64,000 nucleotides of DNA from contig QOCQ01000005.1 in NCBI GenBank assembly GCA_003574685.1, positions 1 to 64,000 on the forward strand, written 5' to 3'. The position numbers and the translations under genes are program-made. This document shows positions 59,577 through 64,000 of this stretch, piece after piece. The DNA is from Rhodospirillaceae bacterium SYSU D60007 (GTDB taxonomy: Bacteria; Pseudomonadota; Alphaproteobacteria; Reyranellales; Reyranellaceae). The number at the start of each line of letters is the position of its first letter. The stretch's first letter is position 1. Below the pieces are notes generated by a model, which saw only the letters and a program-made list of their open reading frames with translations, did not search any database and was not told where the DNA came from.

Positions 59577-61001
59577 ATGGATGGCGCGCATCTGAAGCAT
59601 TTTGTCGGGTCCTTCTGGCAGGACTCCATCCTGCCTTCCATCACCGAGTACATCCGCATTCCCAACAAATCGCCGGCCTATGATCCGCAATGGGCCGAGC
59701 ACGGCTACATGGAAGACGCCGTCAGGCTGATGGAGGGCTGGGCACGCCAGCAGCTTGCGGGCTTTGCCGGCGCTACGCTGGAGGTGGTGCGCCTGCCCGG
59801 CCGTACACCGCTACTGTTCATGGACATGCCGGGGGACAGCCCGGACACGGTGCTGCTCTATGGCCATCTCGACAAGCAGCCGGAGATGAAGGGATGGTCG
59901 GACGGGCTGGGTCCGTGGCAGCCCGTGCTCCGGGGCGACAGGCTCTATGGCCGCGGCGGCGCCGATGACGGCTATGCGATGTATGCCTGCCTTGCCGCAC
60001 TGCGGGCGCTGCGGGAGCAGGGCGTGCCGCGCGGGCGATGCGTCATCATGATCGAGGCGTGCGAGGAGTCCGGCAGCTACGACCTGCCCTACTACGTCGA
60101 CCATCTCATCGAGCGCATTGGCGATCCCTCGCTGGTCGTCTGCCTCGACTCCGGATGCGGCGACTATGAGCGGCTGTGGCTGACGACGTCCTTGCGCGGG
60201 ATCGCGGCGGGCACGCTCACGGTGCGCGTGCTGACCGAGGGCGTGCATTCGGGCGATGCGTCGGGCGTCGTGCCTTCCTCTTTCCGCATCCTGCGTGCCC
60301 TGCTGTCGCGCATCGAGGACGAGACCACGGGCGAGATCAGGCTGCCCGAGCTCTATGTGCAGATCCCGCCGCAGCGCATCGCGCAGGCGCAACAGGCGGC
60401 GCAGGTGCTGGGAAGCGCGGTCTACGATCGCTTCCCCTTTGCCGGATCGACGCGGCCCATGATCGACGACAGGAGCCAGCTCGTGCTCAACCGCACCTGG
60501 CGGCCGCAGCTTGCGACGGTGGGCATGGACGGATTCCCCGCGCCGGACAACGCCGGCAACGTGCTGCTGCCCTTCTCGACAGCGAAGCTCAGCGTGCGCA
60601 CGCCGCCAACGCTCGACGCCGAGGCCGCGGTCCAGACGATCAAGCGGGCGCTGGAAGCCGATCCGCCCTACGGCGCGACGGTGGAGTTCGCGGCCGAAGG
60701 CGGACAGAGCGGCTGGAACGCGCCGCCGCTGGCGCCATGGCTGGAGAAGGCGGTGGCGCGCGCGTCGGAGGAAGCGTTCGGAAAGCCCGCGGCCTATATG
60801 GGCGAAGGCGGCAGCATTCCCTTCATGGGCATGCTGGGCGAGAAATTCCCCCACACGCAGTTCGTCATCACCGGCGTGCTGGGCCCGCACTCCAATGCCC
60901 ATGGCCCCAACGAGTTCCTGCACATCCCCACCGCCAAATGCGTCACCATGGCGGCGGCAAGCCTGATCGCAGCGCATCACGAGCGGAATGAAAAAGGATA
61001 G
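59577..61001 (+). CDS. M20-family metallopeptidase/amidohydrolase
   Basis: A 474-residue M20 (carboxypeptidase/dipeptidase) enzyme. Zinc sites: His and Asp in LLYGHLDKQPE and RGGADDGYAMY, Glu-Glu in IEACEESGSYD, Asp in VVCLDSGCGDYER and a late His. It removes a peptide or amide bond. It starts 4 bp after the Rieske gene stop, an operon with it, so it probably works on the same compound. The signal is cytosolic. Downstream is a family A repeat and the convergent HyuB gene. Confidence 0.92.
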   Translation: MDGAHLKHFVGSFWQDSILPSITEYIRIPNKSPAYDPQWAEHGYMEDAVRLMEGWARQQLAGFAGATLEVVRLPGRTPLLFMDMPGDSPDTVLLYGHLDKQPEMKGWSDGLGPWQPVLRGDRLYGRGGADDGYAMYACLAALRALREQGVPRGRCVIMIEACEESGSYDLPYYVDHLIERIGDPSLVVCLDSGCGDYERLWLTTSLRGIAAGTLTVRVLTEGVHSGDASGVVPSSFRILRALLSRIEDETTGEIRLPELYVQIPPQRIAQAQQAAQVLGSAVYDRFPFAGSTRPMIDDRSQLVLNRTWRPQLATVGMDGFPAPDNAGNVLLPFSTAKLSVRTPPTLDAEAAVQTIKRALEADPPYGATVEFAAEGGQSGWNAPPLAPWLEKAVARASEEAFGKPAAYMGEGGSIPFMGMLGEKFPHTQFVITGVLGPHSNAHGPNEFLHIPTAKCVTMAAASLIAAHHERNEKG

Positions 61002-61125
61002 CCTTCCCCCGCAGGGGGAAGGTGCCCGAAGGGCGGAAGGGGGATGGTGCAACACCTGCGATATCGCGCTTGCTGAGGCATCCCCCTTCCGGCGCTGCGC
61101 GCCACCTTCCCCCTCCGGGGGAAGG
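61002..61125. repeat. Family A double-hairpin repeat, copy 6
   Basis: Opens ccttcccccgcagggggaag (one base different from other copies) and ends at 61125. Orientation as in copy 4. It separates the M20 and HyuB genes, which converge. Confidence 0.9.
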
Positions 61126-61126
61126 T

Positions 61127-62779
61127 CTATCCGTACGTCTTCTCGGCTTCCGCGGGCGTTACGTAGCCGTAGTCGACGTCGCGCTGGACCAGCTTGCGGT
61201 CGCGCTCGGCGGGGTTGCCGTAACCGCCGCCGCCGGGCATTTCGACGATCAGCCGGTCGCCGCCGGGGACGATGTGCAGGCCCTTGTCGGGGAACTCGGC
61301 GCCTGACTTCAGGCGAACCCGCCCCAGCGCCCCGTTCCTGCCGCCGGCGCGGCCGCGCGCGGGAAAATGCACGCGCTCGAAGCGCTGGTAGATGCCCATG
61401 GGCGAGCCGTCGCGGTTGCTGACCTCCATGATCTGGCCGAGCCCGCCGCGCTGCCGGCCGGCGCCGCCGGAGTCGGGCCGCAGCTCCTTGCGCCAGATCA
61501 CCAGCGGCGTGATCGATTCGGTCACCTCGACCGGCACGTTGCGCACGCCGCTGGGGAATGGTGTTGCCGACAAGCCATCCAGCATGGGCCGTGCGCCGGC
61601 ACCACCGGAATGAAACGACGTGACGTTGAACGGCGTGCGGATCTCGTCGGCGCGGCCGGTGAGCCCGTGCGCGGCGACGAGGCTGAGGTTCCACAGCGAG
61701 GACGTGCCTTCGGCCGGCATGGTGCCGGGCATGGCCTGGTCGAGGCAGCCGAAGACGAGGTCCGGCATCATGTGGCCGATGATCGAGCGGGCATAGACGG
61801 CCGCCGGATGCAGGGCGTTGACGATGCAGTTGTCGGGCGCGGTCACGGTCACCGCGTCGAGCGTTCCGGCGTTGTTGGGGATCCACGGCGCAAGGGCGCA
61901 TTTGACGCCGAAGGCCGTATAGGCCTCGGTGTAGCAAAGCGGGCAGTTGATGGCGAAACTCGAGACTCCCGACGTGCCGCTGTAGTCGACCATGATCCGG
62001 TCGTCCGCGATCGAGAGCGTGGCCACGAGCTCCACCGGCGCCTCGAAACCGTCGATGGTCATGCGCGCCGTCCAGCTTCCGGGCGGCAGCGTGCGGATCG
62101 CCTCCGCCATGGCGCGGCGGCTGCGCGCGATGATCGTCTCCGACAAGTTGTCGAGATCCGTCAGGCCGAACTCGTCCATCATATCGACCAGCCGCGCACT
62201 GCCCGTGTCGTTGCAGGCGGCAAGGCCGTAGATGTCGCCCACCACCTGCACCGGCTCGCGCACATTGGTCCTGACGATGCGCAGCAGGTCCCCGTTCATC
62301 CTGCCTTCGCGCGCCAGATGCATCATCGGGATCTGCAGGCCCTCGTGATACACCTGCTTGCCGGCCGGGCTCTGGCCGATGCCGCCGATATCGACGACAT
62401 GCGTCGTGCTGGCGAACAGGGCCACCGCGCGGCCCTTGTGGAAGGTCGGGCTCACGACGGTGAGGTCGAACAGATGTCCCGTCCCCTTCCACGGATCGTT
62501 GGTGATCAGCGCATCGCCGGGCTTCAGCGTGTCGATGGGGTACTCCTTCAGGAAATGCGCGACCGAGCGCGCCATGGAGTTCACGTGTCCAGGCGTGCCC
62601 GTCACGGCCTGCGCCAGCATGCGGCCCTGGCGGTCGAACACGCCGGCTGAAATGTCGCCCGCCTCCCGTGCCGAGGTGCTGAAGGCGGTGCGGATCAGGG
62701 TCTGCGCCTGCTCCTCGACCACGGAGATCAGCCGGTTCCACAGCACCTGGCTTTCGATCTCGCCAATGCGCGCGCTCAT
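61127..62779 (-). CDS. Hydantoinase/oxoprolinase subunit B (HyuB)
   Basis: A 550-residue HyuB-type protein: N-terminal EIESQVLWNRLISVVEEQAQ, the RQGRMLAQAVTGTPGHVNSM segment, ITNDPWKGTGHLFDLTVV and the C-terminal EMPGGGGYGNP. Works with subunit A in ATP-driven ring opening of hydantoins, 5-oxoproline or, in some relatives, acetone carboxylation. The four-base ATGA overlap with subunit A shows translational coupling. It converges on the M20 gene across a repeat. Confidence 0.93.
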   Translation of the reverse strand: MSARIGEIESQVLWNRLISVVEEQAQTLIRTAFSTSAREAGDISAGVFDRQGRMLAQAVTGTPGHVNSMARSVAHFLKEYPIDTLKPGDALITNDPWKGTGHLFDLTVVSPTFHKGRAVALFASTTHVVDIGGIGQSPAGKQVYHEGLQIPMMHLAREGRMNGDLLRIVRTNVREPVQVVGDIYGLAACNDTGSARLVDMMDEFGLTDLDNLSETIIARSRRAMAEAIRTLPPGSWTARMTIDGFEAPVELVATLSIADDRIMVDYSGTSGVSSFAINCPLCYTEAYTAFGVKCALAPWIPNNAGTLDAVTVTAPDNCIVNALHPAAVYARSIIGHMMPDLVFGCLDQAMPGTMPAEGTSSLWNLSLVAAHGLTGRADEIRTPFNVTSFHSGGAGARPMLDGLSATPFPSGVRNVPVEVTESITPLVIWRKELRPDSGGAGRQRGGLGQIMEVSNRDGSPMGIYQRFERVHFPARGRAGGRNGALGRVRLKSGAEFPDKGLHIVPGGDRLIVEMPGGGGYGNPAERDRKLVQRDVDYGYVTPAEAEKTYG

Positions 62780-64000
62780 GGCGGCCTCCTCTCCATGACG
62801 ATATGGCCGGCGCGGTTAAGTAAGGCGACAAACCCGGTCGGTACCAGCGTCGAGGTTTCGGCTTCGGTGATGATGGCCGGTCCGGAAACCGGCGCGCCCG
62901 GCTCAAGCAGGTCGCGCGGATAGACAACCGCGTCGATGGCCATGCCAGTGCCGGGATCAACCAGCCTGCGCTTGCCCTGCGCAGCGGGTGCCGGGCGCGC
63001 GGGCGCAGGCTCCACCCGCGACGGCAGTTGCTTCTGCTCCGCCAGCGACAAGGTCCAGCTCACTGCCTCGACCTCCAGCCGCGGAATCGTGCGGCCGTAC
63101 AGCGCCTGATAGACGTCCTCGAAGGCTGATCGCAGCGCGTCCGCCCCGCCGCCGGCGAGCGCGGCGGCCGGCACGGGGACGCGCACCTCGTGCCCCTGCC
63201 CGCGATAGCGCATGTAGGCGATCCGCTCCTCGTGCAGGGTGGTGCCCGGCGCGGCGAGGCAGACCACGCTCTCCGCCTCCGCCCGCATGTCGTCGAACAG
63301 CGCCGCCACCATGTCCGGCGCATAGTCGTCCAGCGACACCAGCCGCGTGCGCACGACTTCATAGGAGATCGGCGCCTGCAGGAAGCCGTGCGCCGAGCCC
63401 ACGCCCGCACCGGCCGGCACCAGCACGCGCGCGATGCCCAGCTTCTGCGCGAGGCGCGCGGCATGCAGCGGCGCCGCGCCGCCGAAAGCGATCAGGGTGC
63501 GCCCCGCCATGTCCTTGCCGTTCTCGACCACGTGGACGCGGGCTGCGCTGGCCATCGTTTCGGTCACGAGCTCGGTGATGCCGTAGGCCGATCGCTCAAG
63601 GTCGAGGCCCGTCGCTTGCGAGATCGCCGTGTCGATCGCCTTCTCCGCCGCACCCGGCACCAGGTCGATATGGCCGCCTGCGAAATTCGCGGGGTCGAGC
63701 CAGCCCAGCAGCAGATCAGCATCGGTCACCGTCGGCATGGTGCCGCCGCGTCCGTAGGCAGCCGGCCCCGGCATCGAGCCGGCGCTGTCCGGCCCCACCG
63801 TGATGCGGCCCAGCGGATCGACGCGCGCGATGGAACCGCCGCCGGCGCCGATCTCCACCATGTCGATCACCGGGATGCGGATGGGAATGCCGCTCCCCTT
63901 CACGAACCGCGCGGCGCGGGCAATCTCGAAATGCCGCGACTGCTGCGCGCGCAGATTGTCGATCAGCGTGATCTTGGCGGTGGTGCCGCCCATGTCGAAC
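62776..64000 (-). CDS. Hydantoinase/oxoprolinase subunit A (HyuA), partial
   Basis: The 3' part of a HyuA-type gene; it runs off the window at 64000. The visible ~408 residues begin with FDMGGTTAKI, the second phosphate loop of the ASKHA-type ATPase fold, which lies near mid-protein, so about a third to half is missing. IVDMVEIGAGGGSIARVDPLG, AGSMPGPAAYGRGG and IAFGGAAPLHAARLAQKLG follow. It overlaps subunit B by four bases. The upstream start and any further operon members cannot be seen. Confidence 0.93.
   Translation of the reverse strand, partial: FDMGGTTAKITLIDNLRAQQSRHFEIARAARFVKGSGIPIRIPVIDMVEIGAGGGSIARVDPLGRITVGPDSAGSMPGPAAYGRGGTMPTVTDADLLLGWLDPANFAGGHIDLVPGAAEKAIDTAISQATGLDLERSAYGITELVTETMASAARVHVVENGKDMAGRTLIAFGGAAPLHAARLAQKLGIARVLVPAGAGVGSAHGFLQAPISYEVVRTRLVSLDDYAPDMVAALFDDMRAEAESVVCLAAPGTTLHEERIAYMRYRGQGHEVRVPVPAAALAGGGADALRSAFEDVYQALYGRTIPRLEVEAVSWTLSLAEQKQLPSRVEPAPARPAPAAQGKRRLVDPGTGMAIDAVVYPRDLLEPGAPVSGPAIITEAETSTLVPTGFVALLNRAGHIVMERRPP

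Overview
The window is about two-thirds GC and densely coded. Its paralogue families (SDRs, acyl-CoA metabolism, a class II DAHP synthase, DUF1192, DUF1194, ECF42/DGPF), a second glutamyl-tRNA-synthetase-like gene and many palindromic GC-rich intergenic repeats suggest a large-genome soil or environmental alphaproteobacterium, perhaps near Reyranella/Vineibacter. That placement is inference; there is no rRNA or phylogenetic marker to settle it.

Layout. 1-3300: an 18-bp minisatellite, an HxlR regulator, a class III nucleotide cyclase and an SDR. 3360-14000: a run of small metabolic and stress genes (SbmA/BacA-type ABC transporter, enolase-superfamily enzyme, PhnB-like, GST, SRPBCC with a frameshifted tail, YceI, DUF1428, DUF899, GNAT, DUF427, serine hydrolase). 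12714-14769: an ECF42 sigma factor operon with two DGPF proteins. 14971-17891: a luciferase-like monooxygenase with an alpha/beta hydrolase, and an SGNH hydrolase. 17892-30239: mostly leftward housekeeping: DUF7002, cysS, gltX, nadE, a redoxin gene interrupted by an in-frame UGA that reads as a selenocysteine codon, cupin, GYD, nicotinate phosphoribosyltransferase, class II DAHP synthase, hydrolase, metY. 30373-45062: a secreted protein with three CVNH-like repeats, 3-hydroxybutyrate dehydrogenase, quinone oxidoreductase, acyl-CoA dehydrogenase, small secreted and coiled-coil ORFs, DUF1194, HrpB helicase, an orphan membrane-fusion protein, HCCA isomerase, serine hydrolase and MFS. 45279-50800: hotdog protein, NYN-domain protein, a decayed MacB-type permease, a Tat small protein with a GMC oxidoreductase, and a zinc-free quinone-oxidoreductase-like gene.

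50800-54630 looks plastic. A 600-bp intergene stacks three repeat families. A tRNA-Leu(CAA) is followed by a lower-GC patch holding two truncated convergent gene fragments, then a frameshifted and truncated copy of a Rieske oxygenase. 54687-64000 is a catabolic block: MBL hydrolase, MFS transporter, TauD-type dioxygenase, the intact Rieske oxygenase, an M20 peptidase and hydantoinase/oxoprolinase B and A subunits (A runs off the window). Together these suggest uptake, oxidative attack and amide/lactam hydrolysis of an unidentified organic compound.

The strongest unusual observation is the probable selenoprotein (UGA at 24095-24097). Next come the Rieske pseudogene duplication, the tRNA-linked gene remnants and the triple-CVNH secreted protein. 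No CRISPR array, integrase, transposase or rRNA gene was found.
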